DNA of 64,000 nucleotides from Streptomyces sp. GESEQ-35 (GTDB taxonomy: Bacteria > Actinomycetota > Actinomycetes > Streptomycetales > Streptomycetaceae): NCBI RefSeq assembly GCF_017948485.1, contig NZ_JAFFSX010000004.1, positions 310,001-374,000 on the forward strand, written 5' to 3'. Positions within the stretch are counted from its first letter, which is position 1; each line of letters opens with the position of its first letter. Shown here piece by piece: positions 36,325 through 44,890 of this stretch. Below the pieces are notes generated by a model that saw nothing but the letters and a program-made list of their open reading frames with translations, did no database searches and had not been told where the DNA came from. The position numbers and the translations under genes were made by a program.

Positions 36325-36383
36325 TAGTGGTCGCTACAGAAATACCGTACAACGCGGCACCGACATTTCTCTAGCACTCGCTA
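36325..36383. promoter_or_regulatory. Repeated operator-like sites between SDR and TetR genes
   Basis: TAGTGGTCGCTA (36325-36336) and TAGCACTCGCTA (36372-36383), each preceded by TC and with TAG(C/T)-GCTA dyad ends, 47 bases apart in an unusually A/T-rich interval. They flank both promoters; probable TetR sites. Confidence 0.5.
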
Positions 36384-36395
36384 TAAAATGAACCC

Positions 36396-37028
36396 ATGGC
36401 GAGAACCGAGGAGACCGGCGAGCAGGAGAGGGCGAAGGGCAGGCTGCGTGGCCGCCCCCGCTCCTTCGACCGGGAAACCGCGTTGGAGAAGGCGATCATG
36501 GCCTTCTGGGAGCACGGTTACGAGGCGACGTCCGTCTCCGACCTCACCCACGCGATGGGCATCGGCGCCCCGAGCCTGTACGCGGCGTTCGGCGACAAGC
36601 AGGCGCTCTTCGCGGAGGTCGTCAGCGAGTACGGCGCGCGGTACGGCTCCTTCGGCGACCGCGCCCTCGCCGAGGAGCCCAGTGCCCGGGCCGCCGTCGC
36701 GCGCATGCTGCGGGAGGCCGCCGCCGAGTACACGGCCCCTGGCCGGCCGCACGGCTGCCTCGTCGTCCATGCGGCCACCAACTGCACCAGCCCCGAGGTC
36801 GAGGCGTCCCTGCGTGAGCGGCGCAATGCCAACATCGCCGCCTTCGAGCGCCGCATAAGAGCGGACATCGCCGCAGGCGAACTGCCGGCCGGTACCGACG
36901 CCGCCGCGCTCGCCCGGCATACGGGGGCGATGATCCAGGGCATGTCCCAACAGGCGCGCGACGGCGCGAGCCGCGAAGAACTGGAAGCGGTCGCGGAAAT
37001 TGCCATGGCCATCTGGCCCCGTACCTAG
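36396..37028 (+). CDS. TetR-family transcriptional regulator
   Basis: A 210-residue regulator. The DNA-binding domain is at residues 20-70 (SVSDLTHAMGIGAPSLYAAFGDKQALF), of the AcrR type that often guards oxidoreductases and exporters. The C-terminal domain has GRPHGCLVVHAATNCTS, typical of the group with a conserved Cys near residue 128. Divergent from the SDR gene, which it probably controls together with itself. Confidence 0.85.
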   Translation: MARTEETGEQERAKGRLRGRPRSFDRETALEKAIMAFWEHGYEATSVSDLTHAMGIGAPSLYAAFGDKQALFAEVVSEYGARYGSFGDRALAEEPSARAAVARMLREAAAEYTAPGRPHGCLVVHAATNCTSPEVEASLRERRNANIAAFERRIRADIAAGELPAGTDAAALARHTGAMIQGMSQQARDGASREELEAVAEIAMAIWPRT

Positions 37029-37385
37029 CCCGGGAGGGTTAGGCTGCGAAGCGCCAACAACGCACAGGCTTCAACAACAAAACAGCTCCCAACGCATGGA
37101 CATGGATAGTGGTCTAGTCCACAATGCGTAGAGAAACAGCGTGCGCATCACAGAGCCTCCGTCTTCCCCGCACAGGAAGACGGACCGAGGATCCGGAGCT
37201 CTCTGCCCTGACTGCCCCGGCTCCTCATCCTTCGGCCGACCGGGACCGCACACCCCGCGGCCGATGCTGCTCCGGGCTGCGGTGCCGGGAGGGTTGAGGG
37301 TCCCTCCCAGGCGCCGCGGCCCGCGGGTGTCTCAGGGGGGTCGCACATTTCAGAGCCGTACAAACCGCCAGGTACGCTCGCACAC
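37029..37385. other. Gene-free interval before the sensor kinase
   Basis: 357 bp without a convincing gene. It contains an isolated DasR-type site (37108-37123), then a GC-rich stretch, and no terminator I can identify for the TetR gene. Confidence 0.5.
37108..37123. promoter_or_regulatory. Isolated dre-like site upstream of the sensor kinase
   Basis: AGTGGTCTAGTCCACA, 12 of 16 matches to the dre consensus and almost a perfect palindrome (GTGGTCTAGTCCAC). It is 262 bases before the kinase start and 79 bases after the TetR stop. Confidence 0.6.
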
Positions 37386-38861
37386 GTGCCCTCCATGAAC
37401 GAACTGGTCCGCCAGCACACCGCCCTCGACGACTCCGATCTCGAGTGGCTGCATCTGCTGGTCTCGGAGTGGCAGCTGCTCTCCGACCTCTCCTTCGCCG
37501 ACCTCGTCCTGTGGGTCCCCACCCGCGACGGCACGCGCTATGTCTCCGTCGCCCAGATGCGCCCCAACACCGGCCCCACCTCCTACCAGGACGACATGGT
37601 CGGCCACCTCGTGCCGCGCGGGCGCCGCCCCATGCTGGACGCCGCCCACGACGAGGGCCGGATCGTGCGCGAGGGCGACCCCGAGTGGCGAGAGGAGGTC
37701 CCGGTCCGCGTCGAGTCCATTCCGGTACGACGCGAAGGGCGCGTCCTCGGTGTCATCGCGCGCAACACCAACCTCCTCACCGTCCGCACCCCGAGCCGTC
37801 TGGAACTGACGTACCTTCAGAGCGCGTCGGACCTCGCCCAGATGATCGCGGCGGGCTCGTTCCCGTTCCCGAACCAGCAGATGGACATGGACGCCGCCCC
37901 GCGCGTGGGCGACGGTCTGATCCGGCTCGACGCGGACGGCATCGTCCAGTACGCCTCCCCGAACGCACTGTCCGCCTACCACCGTATGGGCCTCGCCGCC
38001 GATCTCGTCGGCTGCCACCTGGGCAGGATCACCGCCGAACTCGCCCCGTCCCGCGGGCCGGTGGACGAGGCGCTCGCCAAGGTGGCCAGCGGCTGGGCGC
38101 CGCGCGAGTTCGAGGTCGAGGCCCGGGACGGGGCGATCCAGTTCCGCACGATCCCGCTCAAGCCCAAGGGCACCCGCATCGGTTCCCTGGTCCTGCTCCG
38201 CGACGTCACCGAACTGCGCCGCCGCGAACGCGAGTTGATCACCAAGGACGCCACCATCCGGGAGATCCACCACCGGGTGAAGAACAACCTCCAGACCGTG
38301 GCGGCTCTGCTCCGCCTCCAGGCCCGCCGTATCGAATCCGACCGCGGGCGCGAGGCTCTCGAAGAGGCGGTACGACGCGTCGGCTCGATCGCGATCGTGC
38401 ACGAGACGCTCTCCCAGAACCTGGACGAGCGCGTGGAGTTCGACGAGATCGCGGACCGGGTCCTCGCGATGGTCGCCGAGATCTCGCCGGGCAAGGTCGC
38501 CGGCCGGCGCACCGGACGCTTCGGCATCCTGGACGCCGAGGTCGCCACACCCCTGTCGATGGTTCTGACCGAAGTCCTCCAGAACGCCCTTGAACACGGC
38601 TTCCGTGAAGGCGACACGGGCACGGTCGAGGTCTCGGCCGTCCGTGGCGGCACGACGAAGGAGGCCCGTCTGCTGGTCACGGTCCAGGACGACGGGGTCG
38701 GCCTGCCCGAGGGATTCGACCCGCACACCGCGGGCAACCTGGGCCTCCAGATCGTACGGACGCTGGTGGAAGGCGAGTTGGGCGGTTCGTTCGACATGGT
38801 GCCGGCACCGGAGCGCGGCACTCAGGTGATCCTCGACATCCCGGTGCGCGCGAACAAATAG
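37386..38861 (+). CDS. PdtaS-like sensor histidine kinase (HisKA_2 type)
   Basis: A 491-residue soluble kinase. Residues 1-140 are a GAF-like N-terminal sensor (H_kinase_N), about 175-280 a PAS domain (IRLDADGIVQYASPNALSAY), then the phosphoacceptor box IREIHHRVKNNLQTVAALLRLQARR of the HisKA_2/HWE class and an ATPase domain (NALEHGF, DDGVGLPEGF, GNLGLQIVRTLV). Orthologues in actinobacteria phosphorylate the RNA-binding ANTAR regulator PdtaR. No response regulator adjoins it here. GTG 37386 or ATG 37395 could start it. Confidence 0.87.
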   Translation: MPSMNELVRQHTALDDSDLEWLHLLVSEWQLLSDLSFADLVLWVPTRDGTRYVSVAQMRPNTGPTSYQDDMVGHLVPRGRRPMLDAAHDEGRIVREGDPEWREEVPVRVESIPVRREGRVLGVIARNTNLLTVRTPSRLELTYLQSASDLAQMIAAGSFPFPNQQMDMDAAPRVGDGLIRLDADGIVQYASPNALSAYHRMGLAADLVGCHLGRITAELAPSRGPVDEALAKVASGWAPREFEVEARDGAIQFRTIPLKPKGTRIGSLVLLRDVTELRRRERELITKDATIREIHHRVKNNLQTVAALLRLQARRIESDRGREALEEAVRRVGSIAIVHETLSQNLDERVEFDEIADRVLAMVAEISPGKVAGRRTGRFGILDAEVATPLSMVLTEVLQNALEHGFREGDTGTVEVSAVRGGTTKEARLLVTVQDDGVGLPEGFDPHTAGNLGLQIVRTLVEGELGGSFDMVPAPERGTQVILDIPVRANK

Positions 38862-38880
38862 CACAGGCGCACAGCGAAGA

Positions 38881-38907
38881 GCCCCGGACCATCGAGTGGT
38901 CCGAGGC
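38881..38907. terminator. Hairpin between kinase and wblE
   Basis: Stem GCCCCGGACCA / TGGTCCGAGGC (one mismatch), 5-base loop, 19 bases after the kinase stop. Confidence 0.65.
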
Positions 38908-39020
38908 TAGTGCTCGTGCGTTATGCGCATCGGGGGTACTGCGCGCTGCGGCTCGGGGGCGGGAGATGCGTACTCGCTGTACGCGCCGCCAAGCTCAGGC
39001 TGTTTGCGGGGCAGGTGTTG

Positions 39021-39278
39021 TCAGGCGGAGGCCTGACGGGCCCGGTTGCGGGCGGCACGGCGCTTCATGGCGCGACGCTCGTCCTCGCTGAGACCACCCC
39101 AGACGCCGGAGTCCTGGCCGGACTCGAGCGCCCACTGCAGGCACTGCTCCATGACGGGGCAGCGGCGGCAGACGGCCTTGGCTTCCTCGATCTGCAGCAG
39201 CGCAGGACCGGTGTTGCCGATGGGGAAGAAGAGCTCGGGGTCTTCCTCGCGGCAAACGGCGTTGTGACGCCAGTCCAT
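39021..39278 (-). CDS. wblE: WhiB-family iron-sulfur regulator WblE
   Basis: An 85-residue Wbl protein. Four cluster ligands Cys9, Cys37, Cys40 and Cys46 (CRRCPVMEQC), the turn motif GVWGG, and a basic C-terminal tail (RRAMKRRAARNRARQ). Wbl proteins bind a [4Fe-4S] cluster and the primary sigma factor. The short N-terminus (MDWRHNAVC) and gene position correspond to WblE (WhiB1-like), which is widespread and often essential in actinobacteria. Confidence 0.93.
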   Translation of the reverse strand: MDWRHNAVCREEDPELFFPIGNTGPALLQIEEAKAVCRRCPVMEQCLQWALESGQDSGVWGGLSEDERRAMKRRAARNRARQASA

Positions 39279-39598
39279 GGCTGCTACCTCTCCTTGGTAT
39301 TACGTGCGGGTTGCTTGTGAATGTGAACGCTTTCACGAATCCCTCAACAAGTGAAGGGCCGACCGTCAGGTTTCCCTGGCGTGGTCCTGTGGATTGAAGA
39401 GGGGTTCCGGTGATCAGTGGACGCCGGTTCTGCGGGCTGTCCCGACCGCCACGTAGAGACTCGCAAACCTCAGCGGCGGATACAACCCCTTCCGGAAAGT
39501 TTTTTTTGATTCCTCGGTGTCGACTAGGTCACAGCCGTACTTCCATGGGGTGGATGCTGGCCTAAACGTTCGAGTGAAAGGACTTCAGCCCTTTCTGC
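39279..39598. other. Gene-free interval upstream of wblE
   Basis: 320 bp with no gene seen. It must hold the wblE promoter(s). Odd features: a run of eight T at 39500-39507 next to the dyad CTTCCGGAAAG, rare in so GC-rich a genome, and a TTCACTCG-rich end near 39570-39590. Confidence 0.5.
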
Positions 39599-40567
39599 TC
39601 ACACAATCACACGCAGTGCACGGCGTACGCCTGTGAACGTCACGCTCGTACGCAGTCCGAGGTGGTCGCCGTCCATCTGGAGGGGTAGCGGGGCCTTCGA
39701 ATGCAAGGTGAACCGGTCCAGGTCGTGCAGGCCCACAGCGTGCTTGCCATGGGGTCCGTGCTCGGGGGACGAATTGAGCAACTGGGTCCCATACCGGGCG
39801 ACCGCAGGCATGGACAGCCGGGTCAGACCGAATACGTCGAGCCCGGTATCGAACGAGGCCTTAGGCGACGCGTACATCGGGCGATTGCCCAGATAGGTCC
39901 ACGGCGCGGTGTTCGAGACTATGGACACCACCAGACCGGTCACCGGTTCCTCGCCGGCCCGCTCCAGGGTGATCGCGCCGTGCCGCCGGTTGGGTTCGCC
40001 GAAGAGCTGGCGGGCGACCTGGCGGACGTAGAGGGCATGTGTCGACTTCTTGCCCATCTCCCGCTGCTGTTCGACCCGGCCGACGACACCGCCGTCGAAG
40101 CCGAGCCCCGCGTTGAAGGTGAACCAACGGGCCGGGACGGCCTCGTCCTCGGTGCCCGGCGTGCCCGACGCGAGTCCCAGGCCGACCACGCGTTCGCTTT
40201 TGTCGCGCAGCGCGTCCAGTACGGCGCCGGTGGCCTCCACGGCGTCGTTCGGCAGGCCGAGGGCGCGGGCGAAGACGTTGGTGGAACCGCCGGGGACGAC
40301 GGCGAGGCGGGGGAGGCGGTCCGGGTCGGGGCCGGCGTGCAGGAGGCCGTTGACGACCTCGTTGACCGTGCCGTCGCCGCCGAGGGCCACTACGAGATCG
40401 ATGTCGCTGCTCTCCGCGGCCTGCCGGCCCAGGTCGCGTCCGTGCCCGCGGTACTCGGTGGTGACCGCCTCCAGCTTCATCTCGCTGGCGAGCGCATGGA
40501 TCAGGACATCGCGCGTACGTGCGCTTGTGGTGGTTGCCGCCGGATTGACCACGAGAAGTGCACGCAT
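39599..40567 (-). CDS. Diacylglycerol kinase-like lipid kinase (DagK/YegS family)
   Basis: A 322-residue protein. The catalytic domain has VVNPAATTT at the N-terminus and VALGGDGTVNEVVNGL (GGDGT nucleotide loop), then PGGSTNVFARALGLP; the C-terminal half is the YegS-like beta domain. It phosphorylates diacylglycerol or a related lipid, so it may take part in phospholipid recycling. ATG 40567 starts directly on the conserved fold; an upstream extension to 40654 is probably not translated. Confidence 0.85.
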   Translation of the reverse strand: MRALLVVNPAATTTSARTRDVLIHALASEMKLEAVTTEYRGHGRDLGRQAAESSDIDLVVALGGDGTVNEVVNGLLHAGPDPDRLPRLAVVPGGSTNVFARALGLPNDAVEATGAVLDALRDKSERVVGLGLASGTPGTEDEAVPARWFTFNAGLGFDGGVVGRVEQQREMGKKSTHALYVRQVARQLFGEPNRRHGAITLERAGEEPVTGLVVSIVSNTAPWTYLGNRPMYASPKASFDTGLDVFGLTRLSMPAVARYGTQLLNSSPEHGPHGKHAVGLHDLDRFTLHSKAPLPLQMDGDHLGLRTSVTFTGVRRALRVIV

Positions 40568-40672
40568 GCGTTGCAGCGTACCTACTGGGTGGTACTGGGC
40601 CCAGTCCGAGGTAGGGGTCGGGTAAGAGATCCTGGACACGGGGGCGGACACCACGACGGCTACCCTGCACAG

Positions 40673-41113
40673 GTGAGCAGTGAGCAGACCCCCGCCCCGG
40701 AAGCCGCAGAACCCCGCCCCCGGCGCCTGACCTACGCGGCCGCGCTGGCCGGTCTGGAGGGGCTCGCCCTCGTCGTCGGCGGTGTCTGGATGCTGGCCCT
40801 GGGGATCACGGGCGACCCGGACGACCGGCAGCAGGCCGTCACCGGCGGTGTCACGCTGATCGTGCTCGCGCTGCTGCCGTTGCTGGCCGCCCGCGGACTG
40901 CTCGCCCGCCGCAGCTGGAGCCGTGGCCCCGCCGTCATCACGCAGATCATGGCGCTGCCGGTGGCCTACAACCTGCTCCAGGCCGACAGCCTGGCCATCC
41001 CCGGCGGCATCGCGCTCGCTCTCGTGGCGGTCACGGCGCTGGTGCTGCTGGTGAACGCCGAGACGACCCGGGCCCTCGGCATCCAGGGGCCCGGGAACGT
41101 GCCTCAGAAGTAG
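40673..41113 (+). CDS. Small four-helix membrane protein
   Basis: A 146-residue protein with an acidic Pro-rich start and four hydrophobic helices (about residues 20-45, 57-75, 87-105, 109-128). I recognise no catalytic motif. GTG 40673 is the first start on this sequence; an open frame extends far upstream but is antisense shadow of the lipid kinase gene. It is divergent from that gene and convergent with sigH. Confidence 0.75.
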   Translation: MSSEQTPAPEAAEPRPRRLTYAAALAGLEGLALVVGGVWMLALGITGDPDDRQQAVTGGVTLIVLALLPLLAARGLLARRSWSRGPAVITQIMALPVAYNLLQADSLAIPGGIALALVAVTALVLLVNAETTRALGIQGPGNVPQK

Positions 41114-41149
41114 CCGTCACTCCACGGCCGTCACAGTCCGCGGCGGTCG

Positions 41150-42265
41150 TCATTCCTCCACGAGGAGCTTCTCCCGCAGCTGTGCCAGTGTCCGCGCCAG
41201 CAGCCGTGAGACATGCATCTGCGAGATGCCGACCTCCTGCGCGATCTGCGACTGGGTCATGTTGCCGAAGAAGCGCAGCAGCAGGATCCGCTTCTCGCGT
41301 GGCGGCAGGTCCTCGAGCAGCGGCTTGAGCGACTCGCGGTACTCGACACCCTCCAGGGCCTCGTCGTACGCGCCCAGCGTGTCCGCGACCGCCGGGGACT
41401 CGTCATCGGTGTCGGGGACGTCCAGGGACAGCGTGGAGTACGCGTTGGCCGACTCCAGGCCCTCCAGGACCTCTTCCTCCGAGATGCCCAGCTTCTCGGC
41501 CAGCTCGTGGACCGTGGGGGAGCGGCCGTGCCGCTGGGAGAGTTCCGCCGTCGCCGTGGTGAGCGCGAGGCGCAGCTCCTGGAGCCTGCGCGGGACGCGC
41601 ACCGCCCAGCCCTTGTCGCGGAAGTGCCGCTTGATCTCGCCGACGACCGTCGGAGTCGCGTACGTCGAGAACTCGACGCCGCGCTCCGGGTCGAAGCGGT
41701 CGACCGACTTGATCAGGCCGATGGTGGCGACCTGCGTCAGGTCGTCCAGCGGCTCGCCGCGGTTGCGGAAGCGGCGCGCGAGGTGCTCGACGAGCGGCAG
41801 GTGCATACGGACCAGCCTGTTGCGCAGCTCCGCGTACTCCGCGCTGCCGTCCTTCAGCTTGCGCAGCTCGATGAACATCGCGCGCGCCCCGCTGCGGTCC
41901 TGAGGGTCGTGCTGCGTGGCCTGCACGCTCGGCACCCCCGGCTGATCGTCTCGCTCGTGCTCGCTCATCGTCCCGCCCGTCGCCCTTCCCCGAGCCGCCG
42001 CCCCTGCCCGGACCGGGGAGACCCCGATCGGCCCTTCCAGAGGCGCGCTCTGCACGGCACCTTCCCGAGCCCGCTGCCCGTCGTCCAGGAAGCCGGCCGC
42101 CGCCGTGTCGCCGGCGTCGTCCTCCGGGTGTTGCCGGGCCTGCTCGGGGATGCCGTCGATGCCGTCAGCCATGCGCCGGGCGTTGCTCGGACCGCTTGTG
42201 CCCTCGGCCGGCAGCTCCCTTGTGCCGCGCTCTTCGTCCCGCACCGGCCCGTCCCCGTCCTTCAC
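41150..42265 (-). CDS. sigH: Stress-response sigma factor SigH (SigB/SigF family) with N-terminal extension
   Basis: A 371-residue group-3 sigma factor. The core (residues 100-371) has region 2 HLPLVEHLARRFRNRGEPLDDL, region 3 and region 4 MTQSQIAQEVGISQMHVSRLL. GTG 42265 overlaps the anti-sigma stop (GTGA). A second start, ATG 41968, after GGGCGGGAC, gives 272 residues without the acidic, disordered first 99. S. coelicolor SigH is known as several forms of different size made from nested starts and by proteolysis, and acts in osmotic stress and differentiation. Confidence 0.92.
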   Translation of the reverse strand: MKDGDGPVRDEERGTRELPAEGTSGPSNARRMADGIDGIPEQARQHPEDDAGDTAAAGFLDDGQRAREGAVQSAPLEGPIGVSPVRAGAAARGRATGGTMSEHERDDQPGVPSVQATQHDPQDRSGARAMFIELRKLKDGSAEYAELRNRLVRMHLPLVEHLARRFRNRGEPLDDLTQVATIGLIKSVDRFDPERGVEFSTYATPTVVGEIKRHFRDKGWAVRVPRRLQELRLALTTATAELSQRHGRSPTVHELAEKLGISEEEVLEGLESANAYSTLSLDVPDTDDESPAVADTLGAYDEALEGVEYRESLKPLLEDLPPREKRILLLRFFGNMTQSQIAQEVGISQMHVSRLLARTLAQLREKLLVEE

Positions 42266-42675
42266 GCCGGCCCGGGTCCCGCGCCGCGCTGTTTGTAGAG
42301 GCTGATCGAAACGGTTTTGTCGTCGTCCACCGCGGAGGAGACCTTGCCCGCCAGAGCGGACAGGACAGTCCAGGCGAAGGTGTCCCGCGCGGGGGCGTGA
42401 CCGTCCGTGGTCGGGGCCGAGACGGTGACCTCGAGCGAGTCGTCGACAAGGCGGAAGACACAGCTGAGCACCGAGCCGGGCACGGCCTGCTGGAGCAGGA
42501 TCGCGCAGGCCTCGTCCACCGCGATGCGCAGGTCCTCGATCTCGTCGAGGGTGAAGTCCAAACGGGCCGCGAGGCCGGCCGTGGCCGTACGCAGCACCGA
42601 CAGGTAGGCACCCGCAGCCGGTAGCCGGACTTCCACGAAGTCCTGGGTCGCGGGCTCGCCTGCGATCTGGGACAC
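42262..42675 (-). CDS. prsH: RsbW-like anti-sigma factor for SigH (UshX/PrsH)
   Basis: A 137-residue GHKL-fold protein of the RsbW/SpoIIAB type. The N-box region reads EIEDLRIAVDEACAILLQ; the later ATP-lid motifs are reduced, as in many Streptomyces RsbW homologues. It binds SigH and keeps it inactive until an anti-anti-sigma factor frees it. Of three possible GTG starts, 42675 lies five bases after GGAGG and gives MSQIAGEP. Its stop overlaps the long sigH start. Confidence 0.9.
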   Translation of the reverse strand: MSQIAGEPATQDFVEVRLPAAGAYLSVLRTATAGLAARLDFTLDEIEDLRIAVDEACAILLQQAVPGSVLSCVFRLVDDSLEVTVSAPTTDGHAPARDTFAWTVLSALAGKVSSAVDDDKTVSISLYKQRGAGPGPA

Positions 42676-42791
42676 CCTCACCTCCAAGGTGGTACAAGCA
42701 TTTCGGGGCCGAGGGTCGCCCCCCGGGGTAACGCGATGTGTGGTTCAGCGGTGACGCTACCGCGCTCTCAAGTTTCCTGTCCCCGGGACCC

Positions 42792-42819
42792 CAACCCCTT
42801 GCTGTCACTCATAGTAAAC
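42792..42819 (-). promoter_or_regulatory. Possible SigB-type promoter of the prsH-sigH operon
   Basis: On the minus strand GTTTAC, 16 bases, GGGTTG, resembling the GTTT-N14-17-GGGTAT pattern of SigB/SigF-type promoters. It lies about 117 bases before prsH and would allow SigH to drive its own operon. Confidence 0.4.
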
Positions 42820-42946
42820 CTACGGATACGCTCCGTGGCTAGGGGGTCTGCGGGCCCAATTGGGAAGAGCGCGCGCCGGGTTGACGTACCCAGACGTCAC
42901 ACGGTCGAACCGTCCGAATCAGCGCTCGAATACGTCGAATACAGCG

Positions 42947-43207
42947 TCACACAAGAACATGGTCGACGAAGCACCAGCGCCAGTTCTCACCGGGCTCGTG
43001 GGTCCGCATGATGGGATGTCCCGAGTCCTTGTGGTGCTCCGTCGCGTGCCTCCCCTGTGAGGAGTCGCAGCAGCCGACGTGACCGCAGTGGAGACACAAC
43101 CGCAGCTGCACGGGGTGCCAGCCCTCCGCGAGGCACTCCGGACAGGTGTCGGTCAGTGGCTTGGGTTCCGGGTGCGGCAGCTCGTCGGCGTGCGTGCACT
43201 GTTTCAT
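42947..43207 (-). CDS. UBP-type zinc finger protein
   Basis: An 86-residue protein that is all one ZnF-UBP domain: CPECLAEGWHPVQLRLCLHCGHVGC with later HATEHHKDSGHPI and a final WRWCFVDHV. In eukaryotes this fold binds the free C-terminus of ubiquitin. In actinobacteria it occurs alone or fused to antiporters, and its role is unknown. ATG 43207. It is divergent from a cation/proton antiporter gene 58 bases away, an arrangement that recurs as UBP-antiporter association. Confidence 0.88.
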   Translation of the reverse strand: MKQCTHADELPHPEPKPLTDTCPECLAEGWHPVQLRLCLHCGHVGCCDSSQGRHATEHHKDSGHPIMRTHEPGENWRWCFVDHVLV

Positions 43208-43265
43208 GATTGCCACAGTACGACGGGCGTGCGGATGATCGCGCGAAAAACGAGGGCGGGAACCG

Positions 43266-44861
43266 ATGGACGTGATGCCACTGCTGCTGCTGGTGGCGGG
43301 CAGCGCCGTTGTCTCGGCGGCCGCCCGGCGGACCCCGGTGCCGGCTCCGCTGCTGCTGGTCGCGGCCGGTCTGGCGGTCTCGTACGTCCCAGGAGTGCCC
43401 GAGTACACACTGGACCCCCACATCGTCCTGCCGCTCGTCCTGCCCCCGCTGCTGCACTCGGCGGCCACCGACAGCTCGTATCTCGATCTGCGCGCGCAAC
43501 TGCGGCCGGTCGCGCTGCTGTCGGTCGGGTACGTGCTCTTCGCGACCTTCGTCGTCGGCTGGGCGGCCTATGTGATCGTGCCCGACCTGCCGTTGACCGC
43601 GGCGCTGGTGCTGGGCGCGGTGGTGGCGCCGCCGGACGCGGTGGCGGCCACGGCGGTCGCGCGCCGGGTGGGGCTGCCGTCCCGCATCACCACGATCCTC
43701 CAGGGCGAGTCCCTGGTGAACGACGCCACCGCGATCACCGCCTACCGTGTGGCCCTCGCGGCCGCGGTCGGAGAAGGCGCCACCTGGGCCGGCGGGATCG
43801 CCGAGTTCGTGGTCGCGGCGGTCGGCGGCGTCGGTATCGGGCTGGTGCTGATGGTGCCGATCCACTGGTTGCGCACGCACGTCAGGGAGGCGCTGCTACA
43901 GAACACGCTCTCCCTGATGATCCCGTTCGTCGCGTACGCGGCCGCCGAGCAGGTGCACGCCTCCGGAGTCCTCGCCGTCGTGGTCGTCGCGCTCTTCCTC
44001 GGACACCGGGCCTGGGAGGTCGACTTCGCGACCCGCCTCCAGGAGGACGCGGTCTGGAAGATGGTGGCCTTCGTCCTTGAGTCGGCGGTCTTCGCCCTGA
44101 TCGGACTACAGCTGCCGGTGGTCCTCAAGGATCTCGGGAAATACGAGGGGGCCATCGCCCTCTGGTACGCGATCGCCGTCTTCCTCGTGGTCGTGGCCTC
44201 CCGGTTCGTGTGGGTGTATCCGGCGGCCTTCCTGCCCCGCCTGCTGTCCCCCCGGATCAGGAAGCGGGAGGAGAACCCGACCTGGAAGGGGGTGTTCGTC
44301 ATCGGCTGGGCCGGGATGCGGGGCGTGGTCTCACTGGCCATCGCGTTCTCGATCCCGCTGACCGTGCATGGCGGCGAGCCGTTCCCCGAGCGCAACCTCA
44401 TCCTGTTCCTGACCTTCACGACGGTGATCGGGACGCTGGTCTTCCAGGGCGTCACACTGCCCCCGCTGATCCGCAAGCTGAAGCTGCCCGGACGGGACGA
44501 ACAGGCCGAGACGCTGGCCGAGGCGAACGCCCAGGCGCAGGCCTCCCGGGCCGCCGAGCGCCGCTTGGACGAACTCCTCACCGACGAGCGCAACGCCCTC
44601 CCCGAGCCCCTCGCCGACCGCCTCCGCAGCGTCCTGGAGCGCCGCCGCAACGCCGTCTGGGAACGCCTCGGCGCCGTCAACCCCATCACCGGCGAAACCG
44701 CCGACGACACCTACCGCCGACTGTCCCGGGAGATGATCGGCGCGGAACGCGCGGTGTTCGTCAGGCTGCGCGATCTCCGCTACATCGACGACGAGATGCT
44801 GCGGACGCTGCTGCGCAGGCTGGACCTGGAGGAGGCGGCGGCCTTCAGGGAGACGACGTAG
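43266..44861 (+). CDS. CPA1-family Na+/H+ antiporter
   Basis: A 531-residue transporter: about 12 helices in residues 1-410, then a 120-residue cytoplasmic tail rich in Arg, Glu and Ala (probably helical). The ion-site motif is GESLVNDATAITAY (Asn-Asp) with AVVAPPDAVAATA before it and WAGMRGVVSLA after. It probably exports sodium or potassium for proton in pH and salt balance. The neighbouring sigH (osmotic stress) is consistent with this. Confidence 0.9.
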   Translation: MDVMPLLLLVAGSAVVSAAARRTPVPAPLLLVAAGLAVSYVPGVPEYTLDPHIVLPLVLPPLLHSAATDSSYLDLRAQLRPVALLSVGYVLFATFVVGWAAYVIVPDLPLTAALVLGAVVAPPDAVAATAVARRVGLPSRITTILQGESLVNDATAITAYRVALAAAVGEGATWAGGIAEFVVAAVGGVGIGLVLMVPIHWLRTHVREALLQNTLSLMIPFVAYAAAEQVHASGVLAVVVVALFLGHRAWEVDFATRLQEDAVWKMVAFVLESAVFALIGLQLPVVLKDLGKYEGAIALWYAIAVFLVVVASRFVWVYPAAFLPRLLSPRIRKREENPTWKGVFVIGWAGMRGVVSLAIAFSIPLTVHGGEPFPERNLILFLTFTTVIGTLVFQGVTLPPLIRKLKLPGRDEQAETLAEANAQAQASRAAERRLDELLTDERNALPEPLADRLRSVLERRRNAVWERLGAVNPITGETADDTYRRLSREMIGAERAVFVRLRDLRYIDDEMLRTLLRRLDLEEAAAFRETT

Positions 44862-44890
44862 CGGGCTTCCCGGCACGCACGCGCGCGTGG

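Noticed and set aside
39480..39513. Possible SigR promoter upstream of wblE (AAC...ATTCC on the plus strand).
   Set aside because: The spacing is 22 bases, outside the 18-19 required; other GGAAT words in the window also lack GTT at the right distance.
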